The translations under genes were made by a program, and so were the position numbers. From positions 1 through 64,000 of the forward strand of contig JAMLGR010000008.1 in assembly GCA_023957775.1 (NCBI GenBank): DNA of 64,000 nucleotides, given 5' to 3'. Source of the DNA: Fimbriimonadaceae bacterium. GTDB taxonomy: Bacteria > Armatimonadota > Fimbriimonadia > Fimbriimonadales > Fimbriimonadaceae. The first letter of the stretch is position 1. Each line of letters starts with the position of its first letter. Of this stretch, positions 49,670 to 58,348 are shown piece after piece. The notes below the pieces were generated by a model. The model saw only the letters and a list, made by a program, of their open reading frames with translations. It ran no database searches and was not told the DNA's origin.

Positions 49670-51706
49670 TTATGCCGCAGGAACGGCGCCCTTGAGGACC
49701 GTGCGAAACGCTCGGACGTCGGCATCGAGCGCGCGGACGGCCTCGGCCGAGGGCTCTTCGCGTGCGAAGAGGGCCGCTTCGAGGCGCTCGTTGAGCGCGA
49801 GCGCCGTCTCTGTTTGCGAACCCAGACGTCCGGTAAGGCCCTCGAGATAGTCCCGTGGCGTTTGCGAAGGGTCGCGGGGCTTGCCCGTTGCCCGTTCGAT
49901 GCCGTGCAGGAACGTGCGGTAGGCGAGGCGGGCGTCTTCACGGGATGGCCGGAGGGCCGCCCCCGCGCGGCCGCGCAGACGCCAGACGCCGAACCCAAGA
50001 CCCCCCGCCGCCGCGATCAGGGCGCCGATGCCGAGCGGCGTTTCGAACCACGGCGCCGCGACGGCGCCGCCCCGTTCGGAGCCTTCTGCGACGCGGGCGC
50101 CCTCCGTGGCGTCGAACGGAATCCAGCCCACGCCCTCGAAGTAAAGCTCGGCCCAAGCGTGGGCATCCGATTCACGCACGTTGTACCGGCCTTCCTCGTC
50201 CACGGTCTCGCCAAACGGGTAGTAGCCCACGACGTACCGAGACGGGATGCCCGCGCAGCGGGCGAGCACCGCCATCGCGCTGGCAAAAAGATCGCAGTAC
50301 CCCTCGGGTTGGTCGAACAGGAAGGCGCTGACCGCGTCGACGTCGGGTGGCAGGGCGGGAGCGTTCAGGTTGTACACGCACCGCTCTTCGAGCATCTTCT
50401 TGATGGCCTGCGCCTTCTCGTAGTCGGAACTCTTGCCGGCGACGGTCTCCTGGGCGAACTCGAATACCGCGGATGGTACGTTTCCGATCGCGAGGTAGGA
50501 CCCGCCAAACTCCTCGCTCGGAAGTCCGGCGCGCGCGTTGGGCGGCACGGCACCTTCGTTCGCGGGCACGATCGCCCGCCCGACGAGTTCGGGCGTCATG
50601 GAGACGGGGCGTTCGAGTTCCACGGTGCCGTCCGCCCGGATCCGGGCGCGGCGCATCCCTGAAATCGAGGTCACCACTCCGGGCACGGGAACGTCCACGT
50701 GCGAGCCGGAGACCAACTCGATGCCAAATCGGATCCTCTTGGGCTGGGCGATGTCGGCCACGGCGCGCGAAGCTCCCGATTCGAACGGGCGGGGCGTCGC
50801 CGACCAACCCCGTCCCGCGTAGGTGTCGAAGATCTCGCTCCGGAGATAGCGTTGCTGGTCGAGCCTGGCCCGAAGGACGACGTCGGCATTGAGCGCCAGC
50901 GGTCCGCGGCCGACCTCCACGGTCCCCGCCCGGGACGTGCGGAAGTTGCTCGGGTTGGCCGCGTTCTTGGGCCGGGGCACGCTCAGGTTCACAATCGTCG
51001 AGACGCCCTTGACCGACTCCTGCAGGATGGGGGCGCCGAGCAGACTCACCAGCACCACGACCGCCGCGGACGCCAAAGCCCACTCGGGTCCGGCCATCCA
51101 GCGCCACGGCCCCGCTTGGATGCGGCGCATCGACCGCTCGTCGATGCCGACTCCCTCCTCGAAGAAGCCTGCGGCCGAGGCCTGCTCCAGCATCGCACGC
51201 CCGTGGGCGCGGGCGAACAGGGCCGCCACGCACAGAAGGAATCCGAAGAAGGCGACGGGCGCCTCTTTGAACGTGTCCCACGTGCCCACCATGCCGAACA
51301 TCGCGATGCCCGGCACGACCTGGAAAAGGAGGGTGCCGTCGCGCCACGCCGTGAAGCTCCCCGCCACGATCATCCAGCAGAGGACCCCGCCGAGCATCAG
51401 TTCGAGAGGGAAGCCTTCACCCGGCAGGAAGCGGTTGAGCTCCGGAGCGAAGAACGTCGCGGCGATCAGGCTGGCCGCGTAGGGCAGCGCGGCGAACGGC
51501 CCGAGCTTCTCGATCTGGAAGAACCGGTTGATCGCGAGCGAGATCGCCGTTCCAACGAGGACCAGCACCACCAGGACCGTACCGATCGCGGGCTCGGACA
51601 GCCCCTGGCCCGCCGAGTAGACCGTGGCCGAAGCCGCCGAGCCCGCGAGCACGAAGTCGAGCCAGCCGAGGCGCTCGATCTTTCGGACGAGGCGCGGTCC
51701 TCTCAC
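49670..51706 (-). CDS. Transglutaminase-like membrane protein (TgpA family)
   Basis: The 678-residue protein has about seven N-terminal membrane segments (residues 15-235), an extracytoplasmic region, a transglutaminase-like domain with the Cys-His-Asp triad (PEGYCDLFASAMAVLAR; ESDAHAWAELYF; WIPFDATEG), one more membrane segment (IGALIAAAGGLGFGVW) and a C-terminal DUF4129-like helical tail. Family members occur with DUF58 and MoxR genes and are thought to act on envelope proteins. The start shares the ATGA junction with DUF58. Confidence 0.92.
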   Translation of the reverse strand: MRGPRLVRKIERLGWLDFVLAGSAASATVYSAGQGLSEPAIGTVLVVLVLVGTAISLAINRFFQIEKLGPFAALPYAASLIAATFFAPELNRFLPGEGFPLELMLGGVLCWMIVAGSFTAWRDGTLLFQVVPGIAMFGMVGTWDTFKEAPVAFFGFLLCVAALFARAHGRAMLEQASAAGFFEEGVGIDERSMRRIQAGPWRWMAGPEWALASAAVVVLVSLLGAPILQESVKGVSTIVNLSVPRPKNAANPSNFRTSRAGTVEVGRGPLALNADVVLRARLDQQRYLRSEIFDTYAGRGWSATPRPFESGASRAVADIAQPKRIRFGIELVSGSHVDVPVPGVVTSISGMRRARIRADGTVELERPVSMTPELVGRAIVPANEGAVPPNARAGLPSEEFGGSYLAIGNVPSAVFEFAQETVAGKSSDYEKAQAIKKMLEERCVYNLNAPALPPDVDAVSAFLFDQPEGYCDLFASAMAVLARCAGIPSRYVVGYYPFGETVDEEGRYNVRESDAHAWAELYFEGVGWIPFDATEGARVAEGSERGGAVAAPWFETPLGIGALIAAAGGLGFGVWRLRGRAGAALRPSREDARLAYRTFLHGIERATGKPRDPSQTPRDYLEGLTGRLGSQTETALALNERLEAALFAREEPSAEAVRALDADVRAFRTVLKGAVPAA

Positions 51707-52899
51707 GACCTCAGGCCCTCCGCAGGCATGTGGACGACGGTGGCGCCCGCCTGATGAAGCGCGTGGACGAACGTGCCGCTGGCGGCTGAAGCGCCGCCCG
51801 GCCGTCTCTTGCGGAATGCGTCGGCGTCGTAGACCAAGGCGACGACCTGGGCCCCGGTCGCCGAAGCGGCCCGCACGGCGTCGGGCAGATCGGCTTCCTC
51901 CAACGCGACCAGGAGCAAGAGGGTTGCGCCCGGCGTGATCGATGGGAGCTGCGCCTGCAGCTCCTGGCCGAGGGTGCGGTCCTGGTCGGCCTCCGCGCCG
52001 GCCAGCGCCTGCAGGATCTCCTGGTGTCTCGAGCCTTCGGCGGAGGACGGCCTGGCCGTTTCAAGTCCGGGGAGTTCGACGGTTGCGCCCGCGCGGACCA
52101 GTTGGTCGGCCAGGTACGCGCTGTGGCCGCACATGAGCTCGAGGGTCGTGTGCGCGCCGTGCCCGATCTCCGAGCCGCGTGTGCGCTGAAGCAGAAGCGC
52201 GTAGACGGCCTGAATGCCCGCCTCGAACTCCTTCACGAGCAGCGTCCCCGATCGGGCGCTGGAGCGCCAGTGCACGTGGCGAAGCGGATCGCCGGGAACG
52301 TATTCGCGGGTTCCACGCGGTTCCATGCCGTGGCCCTTGCCGCGGTTGCCTTCGGTGGCGGCGAGTCCCCACGCCGCGGCGGCGGGCAGTTCGACGGAGA
52401 CGGGCACCGGGACGGGGAGCACCATCATCTCCACCGGCGGGGTCTGGTACGCCTTTTCGAGCGTCACGAGCCCCAGCGCGTCCGTTCCCGCGACGCGCAG
52501 GCCGCTCCATCGGTACACGCCGCGGCGCAGCGGTCGAAACCGGTACTGGGTGCGAACGGGAATATCGTAGGCGGGGGCGATCGGCATGCTCGGGCTCAGG
52601 TCCGTCGGTGCGATGCGCGAGGGGAGGTTGTCCATCACGGTCACCAGCGGCCGGCGAATGCGACGGTCGCTCCAAACGGTGATCTCGATGGTGACCAACT
52701 CGCCAACGCTCACGATCTCCGGGGCGGTCCGTTCGAACCGAAGCCCGCGCACCGAGAGCCACGCTTGGATGCGCGACGCGCCGATCGTGGCGATCATCGC
52801 CGTGCTCATGTAGAAGAGCGCCGGGTTGTTGAGCATCACCGCCACCACCACCAAGAACATGGCGGCCGTGGTCAGAGCGATGCCGGCGATGTGTCCCAT
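51703..52899 (-). CDS. DUF58 membrane protein
   Basis: The 398-residue protein has two N-terminal membrane segments (ALTTAAMFLVVVAVMLNN; FYMSTAMIATIGA), a beta-rich region (TVWSDRRIRRPLVTVMDNLP) and the DUF58 core RGTREYVPGDPLRHVHWRSS followed by LLVKEFEAG. It is the middle gene of the MoxR-DUF58-TgpA trio. The order suggests MoxR chaperones a complex containing these proteins. The stop overlaps the TgpA start. Confidence 0.93.
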   Translation of the reverse strand: MGHIAGIALTTAAMFLVVVAVMLNNPALFYMSTAMIATIGASRIQAWLSVRGLRFERTAPEIVSVGELVTIEITVWSDRRIRRPLVTVMDNLPSRIAPTDLSPSMPIAPAYDIPVRTQYRFRPLRRGVYRWSGLRVAGTDALGLVTLEKAYQTPPVEMMVLPVPVPVSVELPAAAAWGLAATEGNRGKGHGMEPRGTREYVPGDPLRHVHWRSSARSGTLLVKEFEAGIQAVYALLLQRTRGSEIGHGAHTTLELMCGHSAYLADQLVRAGATVELPGLETARPSSAEGSRHQEILQALAGAEADQDRTLGQELQAQLPSITPGATLLLLVALEEADLPDAVRAASATGAQVVALVYDADAFRKRRPGGASAASGTFVHALHQAGATVVHMPAEGLRS

Positions 52900-52903
52900 G
52901 AGG

Positions 52904-53860
52904 TCATGCGATGGGAGCGGGGACGGGCGCGGGGACCGTCGCGACGATCTTGGAGATGATCTCGGCCGACTCGAGGCCGTGGGCCCGGGAGTCCGAGCGG
53001 GCGATCACGCGGTGGCCAAGCACGAGGGGCGCCACGCGCTGGACGTCGTCCGGCCGCACGTAGTCGCAGCCGTCCATCGCTGCACTCGCCTGCGCGGCGC
53101 GCATCACGTAGAGGGAGCCTCGGGGGGACGCGCCCATCAGAAGCTGGTTGCTCGTGCGCGTGGCCCGGACGATGTCGACGATGAACTCGCGGATGGCCTC
53201 GTGCACGAACACGGTGCGGACCGCCGCCTGGATGGCGATCATGGTCTGGGGGTTCATCAGTTGGCCGACCGTGTCGAGGGGGTGGGCGCGCTGCTGCGAA
53301 TCGAGGATCGCCGTCTCGTCGTCCTTCGACGGATAGCCGAGTGACACCCGTGCGAAGAACCGGTCGAGCTGCGCTTCAGGCAAGGGGTACGTGCCGGCCA
53401 TCTCGACGGTGTTCTGCGTGGCGATGACGAAGAAGGGCTCTGGGAGCGGGCGCGTGACTCCGTCGGTCGTCACCTGGCGCTCCTCCATCGCCTCGAGCAG
53501 CGACGACTGAGTCTTGGGGGTCGCGCGGTTGATTTCGTCGACGAGCACGACGTTGCCGAAGATCGGCCCCGGACGAAACTCGAACTGGGACGTCTGCTGG
53601 TTGTAGACGCTCGAGCCGGTCACATCGGCCGGAAGGAGGTCCGGCGTGAACTGCACGCGTCGAAACTCCCCGCCGATGACCCGGGCGATCGCCTTGGCGA
53701 GCGTGGTCTTGCCCACGCCCGGAATGTCCTCGATGAGCAGGTGGCCGTCGCACAGCAGGGTCAGGACCGCCTGCTCCACCGTGGAGCGCTTGCCGACGAT
53801 CACATGTTCGATCTCATCGACGATCCGATGCGCCTGATCCGCAATCGACGCCGCCTGCAC
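52904..53860 (-). CDS. MoxR-family AAA+ ATPase
   Basis: The 318-residue ATPase shows Walker A (DIPGVGKTTLAKAIA), Walker B (VVLVDEINRATPKTQSSLLE), sensor 1 (PFFVIATQNTVEMAGTYPLP) and the MoxR lid (MGASPRGSLYVMRAAQA). Such ATPases remodel or activate partner proteins. GTG 53860 is preferred over TTG 53881 because GGAGG lies eight bases upstream. First gene of the operon with DUF58 and TgpA. Confidence 0.95.
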   Translation of the reverse strand: MQAASIADQAHRIVDEIEHVIVGKRSTVEQAVLTLLCDGHLLIEDIPGVGKTTLAKAIARVIGGEFRRVQFTPDLLPADVTGSSVYNQQTSQFEFRPGPIFGNVVLVDEINRATPKTQSSLLEAMEERQVTTDGVTRPLPEPFFVIATQNTVEMAGTYPLPEAQLDRFFARVSLGYPSKDDETAILDSQQRAHPLDTVGQLMNPQTMIAIQAAVRTVFVHEAIREFIVDIVRATRTSNQLLMGASPRGSLYVMRAAQASAAMDGCDYVRPDDVQRVAPLVLGHRVIARSDSRAHGLESAEIISKIVATVPAPVPAPIA

Positions 53861-53944
53861 TCCCTTTTCCTCCAAATCCAATCGCCACCTTCCCCGGCGG
53901 TCTCGCGCCGCACCTTAGACTAACCTACGTTCAAACTGCGTGCC

Positions 53945-53980
53945 CGCGTTTTGCGCCATGGGACTTTGACGCAAAACGCG
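53945..53980. promoter_or_regulatory. 11-bp perfect inverted repeat between divergent genes
   Basis: CGCGTTTTGCG (53945-53955) and CGCAAAACGCG (53970-53980) are separated by 14 bases in the gap between the moxR-type operon and the ROK kinase. The right arm overlaps a TTGACG (53966-53971), a plausible -35. It could be an operator or a hairpin. Confidence 0.45.
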
Positions 53981-54028
53981 CGCTAGTGGATACGTAGACT
54001 GCATCGTTCGCGCAAGGAGTTCTGGAGC

Positions 54029-54034
54029 TAAACT
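54029..54034 (+). promoter_or_regulatory. -10 box TAAACT, leaderless start
   Basis: TAAACT ends six bases before GTG 54041, identical in sequence and spacing to the box before 46580. Confidence 0.5.
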
Positions 54035-54040
54035 CCCCGC

Positions 54041-55057
54041 GTGGGTAAGTGTGTAGTCGGCATCGATCTCGGAGGAACGAACGTGCGGGCGCGAGCCTAC
54101 TGGGACGACGGTTCGCCGGCGGGCGAGAGGGTCTCCCACCCTTCGCGCGCCCAGGACGGGGTCTCCGCCACCCTCGAGGCCGTGGAGCGGGCGGCCCAAG
54201 CGGCGCTCAAGGGTGCTGCCGGACCCGTCGAGGCCATCGGCATGGCGATTCCCGGGCACATCGACGACGCCCGCGGGTTGGTGCGCTGGGCGCCCAACTT
54301 CGGCCACACCGTGGACGGCGTGTTTGAGAACTGGACGGACGTCCAGGTGAAGGAGCCCCTCGAGAAGGCCCTCGGCGTGCCGGTCCGCATGGACAACGAT
54401 GCGAACCTCGCGGCCCTGGCCGAGTACCGTTTCGGCACGGGGAGGGGCACGGCGCGATGCCTCGTGATGCTGACCCTGGGAACGGGCATCGGCGGGGGAG
54501 TCGTATTGGCTCCCGAAGCCGTCGTCGGCGACGCCCGCGAGCCGCTCCTCCTCGTGGGGGGGAACAAGGGCGGAGCCGAACTGGGACACATCCTCGTGCA
54601 GCACGGGGGCCTGGACTGCAACGCCGGCACGTACGGGGCGCTGGAGGCCTACTGCCAGCGCGACGCCATCGTCGCGCGGGCCGTCCATCGACTCAAGCGC
54701 GGCCGGGCCTCCTCCGTGCGCGAGGCGGTTGGTGGGGACTGGTCGAAGGTGACTCCGCTCGTGCTGGCGGACGCCGCCCATGCGGGCGATGCGCTTGCCC
54801 TGGAGGTGTGGGCGGAGGTCGGCGCATATCTGGGGGGTGGAATCGGGACGTGCATCAACGTTTTCGCGCCGGACGTCGTGGCGCTCGGGGGCCAGGTTGC
54901 GAACGTGGGGGAGCCGCTCTTGGGGCCGGCGATCGCCTCCGCGCGCAACGTGGCGATCCCGTCGTTGTTCGCCGATGCGACGATCCAGGTCGCCGAGCAG
55001 ATCGACGATGCGGGCCTGCTTGGCGGCGCGGTGCTTGCGATGGGGGTCCGGCCATGA
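54041..55057 (+). CDS. ROK-family sugar kinase (glucokinase-like)
   Basis: The 338-residue protein shows the ROK ATP-binding motifs VVGIDLGGTNVRARAYW and TLGTGIGGGVVL and the catalytic Asp in VRMDNDANLAALAEYRFG. It should phosphorylate glucose or a related hexose. The ROK zinc motif, normally GHx..CxCGxxGCxE, reads GHILVQHGGLDCNAGTYGAL with Ala at two of the three Cys positions, so zinc binding is probably lost. GTG 54041 is set by the -10 box six bases upstream. ATGA overlap with the small gene following. Confidence 0.9.
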   Translation: MGKCVVGIDLGGTNVRARAYWDDGSPAGERVSHPSRAQDGVSATLEAVERAAQAALKGAAGPVEAIGMAIPGHIDDARGLVRWAPNFGHTVDGVFENWTDVQVKEPLEKALGVPVRMDNDANLAALAEYRFGTGRGTARCLVMLTLGTGIGGGVVLAPEAVVGDAREPLLLVGGNKGGAELGHILVQHGGLDCNAGTYGALEAYCQRDAIVARAVHRLKRGRASSVREAVGGDWSKVTPLVLADAAHAGDALALEVWAEVGAYLGGGIGTCINVFAPDVVALGGQVANVGEPLLGPAIASARNVAIPSLFADATIQVAEQIDDAGLLGGAVLAMGVRP

Positions 55058-55164
55058 GCGATTCCCTCACGATGCGGCGCGAGGAGATGGAGATCGAGGG
55101 CGGACGCACCCTCTACGTGTACGTCTTCGAGGAGGCTCCCTCGGAGTCTGAAGACGGCGGGTAA
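55054..55164 (+). CDS. 36-residue small protein of unknown function
   Basis: A short gene starts on the ATG that overlaps the ROK kinase stop (ATGA) and ends at TAA 55162. It reads MRREEMEIEGGRTLYVYVF in the middle with an acidic tail. The exact coupling, the good codon use and the space it fills before the E2 gene argue that it is translated; no family is recognised. Confidence 0.5.
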   Translation: MSDSLTMRREEMEIEGGRTLYVYVFEEAPSESEDGG

Positions 55165-55195
55165 CCTGTTCTGCTGTGAGGAGCGTGGCGCACGA

Positions 55196-56410
55196 ATGAC
55201 GGAAGTGATCATGCCCAAGATGGGCGACGGAATGGAGGAAGGCACCCTTCTGGAGTGGCTGAAGAAGGAGGGCGACAAGGTCAAGAGCGGGGACGTGATC
55301 GGAACGATCCAAACCGACAAGGCCACCCTCGAACTCGAGGCCCCGGGAAGCGGCACGCTTGCCGGCTTGCTCATCGGCGCCGGGGACACCGTGCCGGTCG
55401 GACAACCCATCGGCGCCCTCTTGAAGGACGGCGAGAAACTTCCGGAGGGATGGGGCGGCTCGAAGGGCGAGGCGCGAGAACCCGAACCGGCCAAGGTCGG
55501 CGCTAAGCCGGAGCCCGAGCCCGAAGCTCGAACAGAGGCCCCCGCCGCCAACGGATCGAGCGAAGGCCGCGTCAAGTCGAGTCCGCTCGCCCGCAGGATC
55601 GCGAAGGATCTCGGCGTCGTGCTGGAGCGCGTTTCAGGGACCGGCCCCGGGGGGCGCATCGTCGAGAAGGACGTCCGCGCCGCGGCCGAGCAGGGGGAGA
55701 GCGCGATCGTGCACCCCGCCGCCGAAGACACGTCCGTGAAGCTGGGCCGTCTGCGCCGCATCACCGCGGAGCGGACCGCGCACTCCAAACAGCATGTGCC
55801 GCACTTCTACGTGACCCTCGAGGTGGACGTCGAGAAGATCCTCCAGCTCAAGGAGCAGTTCGAAGAGGAGGGCGCGGGCAAGGTCTCGATCAACGACTTC
55901 GTGGCGCGGGCCTGCGTGCTGGCGCTTCAGGAGATGCCCGTCGTGAACGCGACGTTTCAGGGCGATTCGGTCCTGCAGTACGGCGCGGTGCACCTGGGCA
56001 TCGCGGCGGCGATCGATGAGGGGTTGACGGTCCCGGTGGTGCGCAACGCGCACACGATGGGATTGCGGGAGCTCTCCGCGGCGATCCGCGCGCTCGTCAC
56101 GAAGGCAAAGGAGAACCGTCTCGCACCCGAAGAGGTGTCCGGCAGCACGTTCAGCATCTCGAACATGGGCATGTTGAACGTGGACAACTTCACGGCGATC
56201 ATCAACGAGCCGAACGCCGCGATCCTCGCGGTGAGCACGACGAGGCGCAAGGTCGTCGTGGTGGAAGACGCCGAAGACGAGCTGGAGATCCGCCACCGCA
56301 TGAACCTCTCCGCCTCGTTCGACCACCGCGTGGTGGACGGCGCGGTCGGCGCGAAGTTCATCAACGTGGTCGGGGAACTCCTCGAGAACCCCACGCGCCT
56401 GCTTTCATAG
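55196..56410 (+). CDS. Dihydrolipoamide acyltransferase (E2) of a 2-oxoacid dehydrogenase complex
   Basis: The 404-residue protein has an N-terminal lipoyl domain with the lipoylated Lys in TIQTDKATLELEAPGSG, an acidic/Pro linker, a peripheral-subunit-binding domain (SPLARRIAKDLGVVLERVSG), and a catalytic acyltransferase domain ending in SASFDHRVVDGAVGAKF with the HRxxDG active site. It transfers an acyl group from lipoate to CoA. Pyruvate is the likeliest substrate, but branched-chain or 2-oxoglutarate cannot be excluded; no E1 or E3 gene is adjacent. Confidence 0.93.
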   Translation: MTEVIMPKMGDGMEEGTLLEWLKKEGDKVKSGDVIGTIQTDKATLELEAPGSGTLAGLLIGAGDTVPVGQPIGALLKDGEKLPEGWGGSKGEAREPEPAKVGAKPEPEPEARTEAPAANGSSEGRVKSSPLARRIAKDLGVVLERVSGTGPGGRIVEKDVRAAAEQGESAIVHPAAEDTSVKLGRLRRITAERTAHSKQHVPHFYVTLEVDVEKILQLKEQFEEEGAGKVSINDFVARACVLALQEMPVVNATFQGDSVLQYGAVHLGIAAAIDEGLTVPVVRNAHTMGLRELSAAIRALVTKAKENRLAPEEVSGSTFSISNMGMLNVDNFTAIINEPNAAILAVSTTRRKVVVVEDAEDELEIRHRMNLSASFDHRVVDGAVGAKFINVVGELLENPTRLLS

Positions 56411-56436
56411 GCCGGCGCCGGGCCGGTTCTGGGTGC

Positions 56437-56457
56437 CACGCCCGTTCATCGGGCGTG
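56437..56457. repeat. CACGCCCG hairpin, dispersed copy
   Basis: CACGCCCG, loop TTCAT, CGGGCGTG: an 8-bp perfect stem between two convergent genes. The same hairpin with the same loop lies at 61728-61748, and related ones at 29016-29196. Confidence 0.7.
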
Positions 56458-56463
56458 CTCGCA

Positions 56464-57537
56464 CTAAACCGAGGCGGACATTTCGTGGGCCACGGCTTCG
56501 AACGCCTCAACCGCGATCGCAAGCTTGGCGTCGTCGATGTCGGCGTGCAGCACGAGGCGAAGGCGGTTTGGAGCGGGGGGCAGCACCAGCACGTTGTGCT
56601 CTTTCAAACGCGCCATCCACTCCGCGGCCGACCCCGGCACCTCCACGAGGACCATGTTGGTCTGCACGCGGTCGTGGTCGACGCGCAACCAGGGGATGCG
56701 CTCGAGCGAGTTGGCGAGCTTGCGCGCCCGGGCGTGGTCTTCCACGAGCCGGTCGACCATCTTGGTCAGGCTGACGATGCCGCACGCGGCAAGGATGCCC
56801 GCCTGGCGCATCCCGCCTCCCAACCGCTTTCGCCACAGGCGGGCCTGCTCGATGAACGGCCGCGATCCGCACAGTACGGAGCCCACGGGCGAACGCAGGC
56901 CCTTGCTGAGGCAAAAGCTAAGCGTGTCCACCTGGTCCGCGATGTCCCGCATGGAGACGTTCAGCGCGGCGGCGGCGTTGAACACCCGCGCGCCGTCGAG
57001 GTGCACCCGCATCCCGTGACGGTCCGCGATTTCGCGGTAGGCGGTCATCGCCTCCATCGGCACCACGGTCCCCCCGGCGCGGTTGTGCGTGTTCTCCAAA
57101 CACAGCAAGGTGGTGCCCGGCGTATGGAGCGAGCGCTGCGTGATGCGGCGTTCGATCTGCTCCGGATCCATGACGCCCAGCCGCGAGGGAAGCGTGAAGG
57201 TCACGACTCCAGCGATCACGGCGGGGGCTCCGACCTCGTAGTAGAGCACGTGAGCCTCTTCCTCGATGAGGATCGCATCGCCGCGCTGGCAATGGGCCGC
57301 GACGGCGATCTGGTTTCCCATCGTGCCGCTCGGGACGAAGAGCGCCTCCTCCTTCCCGCTGATGTCGGCGGCCAGCTCCTCGAGACGCATGACGGTCGGG
57401 TCGTCCCCCAGCACGTCGTCCCCGAGCGGTGCGTTTCGCATCGCTTCGAACATCTCCTGCGTCGGCCGGGTCACCGTGTCGCTGCGAAGGTCGACGGTGT
57501 CTCTAAGCTCGTTGGGGAAGCTGCGTTCGGCGGTCAT
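56464..57537 (-). CDS. Low-specificity L-threonine aldolase-type PLP enzyme
   Basis: The 357-residue PLP enzyme cleaves threonine or allo-threonine to glycine and acetaldehyde. It matches the beta-eliminating lyase family: VDLRSDTVTRPTQEMFEAM, GDDVLGDDPTVMRLEELAA, FVPSGTMGNQIAVAAHCQRG, LENTHNRAGGTVVP, VHLDGARVFNAAAAL and the PLP Lys in FCLSKGLRSPVGSVL. The ATG overlaps the stop of the esterase gene upstream (ATGA). Confidence 0.94.
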   Translation of the reverse strand: MTAERSFPNELRDTVDLRSDTVTRPTQEMFEAMRNAPLGDDVLGDDPTVMRLEELAADISGKEEALFVPSGTMGNQIAVAAHCQRGDAILIEEEAHVLYYEVGAPAVIAGVVTFTLPSRLGVMDPEQIERRITQRSLHTPGTTLLCLENTHNRAGGTVVPMEAMTAYREIADRHGMRVHLDGARVFNAAAALNVSMRDIADQVDTLSFCLSKGLRSPVGSVLCGSRPFIEQARLWRKRLGGGMRQAGILAACGIVSLTKMVDRLVEDHARARKLANSLERIPWLRVDHDRVQTNMVLVEVPGSAAEWMARLKEHNVLVLPPAPNRLRLVLHADIDDAKLAIAVEAFEAVAHEMSASV

Positions 57538-58292
57538 GGGATGAGTTTCTCGCTGAAGAATCGTAGGATCTGGCCGCGCGCCGCCGTCTGGGCGGCTTCC
57601 GTGAAGGCGTGTAACTCGCCGTCCAGTCGATGGTATTCCACTTGGGCCCCCGCCTCGCCGAGTTTCCGGGCGAACGCGTCGCTCTGTGCGATGGCGACGA
57701 CGTCGTCGTCGACGCCGTGGAAGATCAGGAAGGGAGGCGGGTTCGGCTGGACGCAGTGCAGGGGGCTCGCCTCCTCAAAGCGCGACTCGTTGCCTTCGTA
57801 GGGAACCGCCATGAACTGATCGAGAAAACTCCAACTGATCTCGTGGTGCTGCTCGCGCGGACGGGTCAGGTCGGTCAGGCCGCACACATCGACCACTGCT
57901 TGGACGGGTGCAAACCCGCTTCCGTTCACGACCCCCAGCATGGCGGCGAGGTGACCCCCCGCGCTGACCCCCCACGCTCCGATCCGATCGCCCCGAAAGC
58001 CCAGCCGGGGAGCCTCCTTCCGAAGGTGATCCACACATGCGCGGACGTCTTCGATCGCGGCGGGCGCGGGGTGCAGCGGCGCCAATCTGTACGAGGGGCA
58101 CGCCGCGGCGAATCCGTTTTGGGCGAGCCACTGGGCCTCCGGGCGCATGTCGGTCCGCTCGCCGCTGATCCAGCCGCCTCCATGGATGCAGAGCACGATC
58201 GGGGCGGGCTCGTCGCGATCCGGTCGAAAGAGGTCGACGTGCAGAGGAATCCCCTCGGGGCTGGCGTAGATGTGGTCGAGAAGGACCTGCAC
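57534..58292 (-). CDS. Alpha/beta-hydrolase, BD-FAE/carboxylesterase type
   Basis: The 252-residue hydrolase has the oxyanion HGGGWISGERTDM, nucleophile Ser in WGVSAGGHLAAMLG, acid Asp in IFHGVDDDVVAIAQ and His in LDGELHAFTEA, so the triad is complete. It would hydrolyse small esters. No signal peptide. GTG 58292 is fixed by a TACAAT box eight bases upstream. First gene of a two-gene unit with the threonine aldolase. Confidence 0.9.
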   Translation of the reverse strand: MQVLLDHIYASPEGIPLHVDLFRPDRDEPAPIVLCIHGGGWISGERTDMRPEAQWLAQNGFAAACPSYRLAPLHPAPAAIEDVRACVDHLRKEAPRLGFRGDRIGAWGVSAGGHLAAMLGVVNGSGFAPVQAVVDVCGLTDLTRPREQHHEISWSFLDQFMAVPYEGNESRFEEASPLHCVQPNPPPFLIFHGVDDDVVAIAQSDAFARKLGEAGAQVEYHRLDGELHAFTEAAQTAARGQILRFFSEKLIP

Positions 58293-58300
58293 GGGAGTGC

Positions 58301-58306
58301 ATTGTA
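58301..58306 (-). promoter_or_regulatory. -10 box TACAAT, near-leaderless start
   Basis: TACAAT on the minus strand ends eight bases before GTG 58292, with no Shine-Dalgarno. Confidence 0.5.
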
Positions 58307-58348
58307 GCCTATTCGCAGGCTCCCAAGCGACGTTCCATGGAAGGAGCC

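Noticed and set aside
49668-49673. CATAAT box on the minus strand before holA
   Set aside because: It consists of the last codons and TAA stop of the transglutaminase gene, and no start codon lies at the leaderless distance, so it is not counted as promoter evidence.
53861-53881. TTG start for the MoxR gene
   Set aside because: The GTG at 53860 has GGAGG at ideal spacing, and the extra seven codons contain that site.
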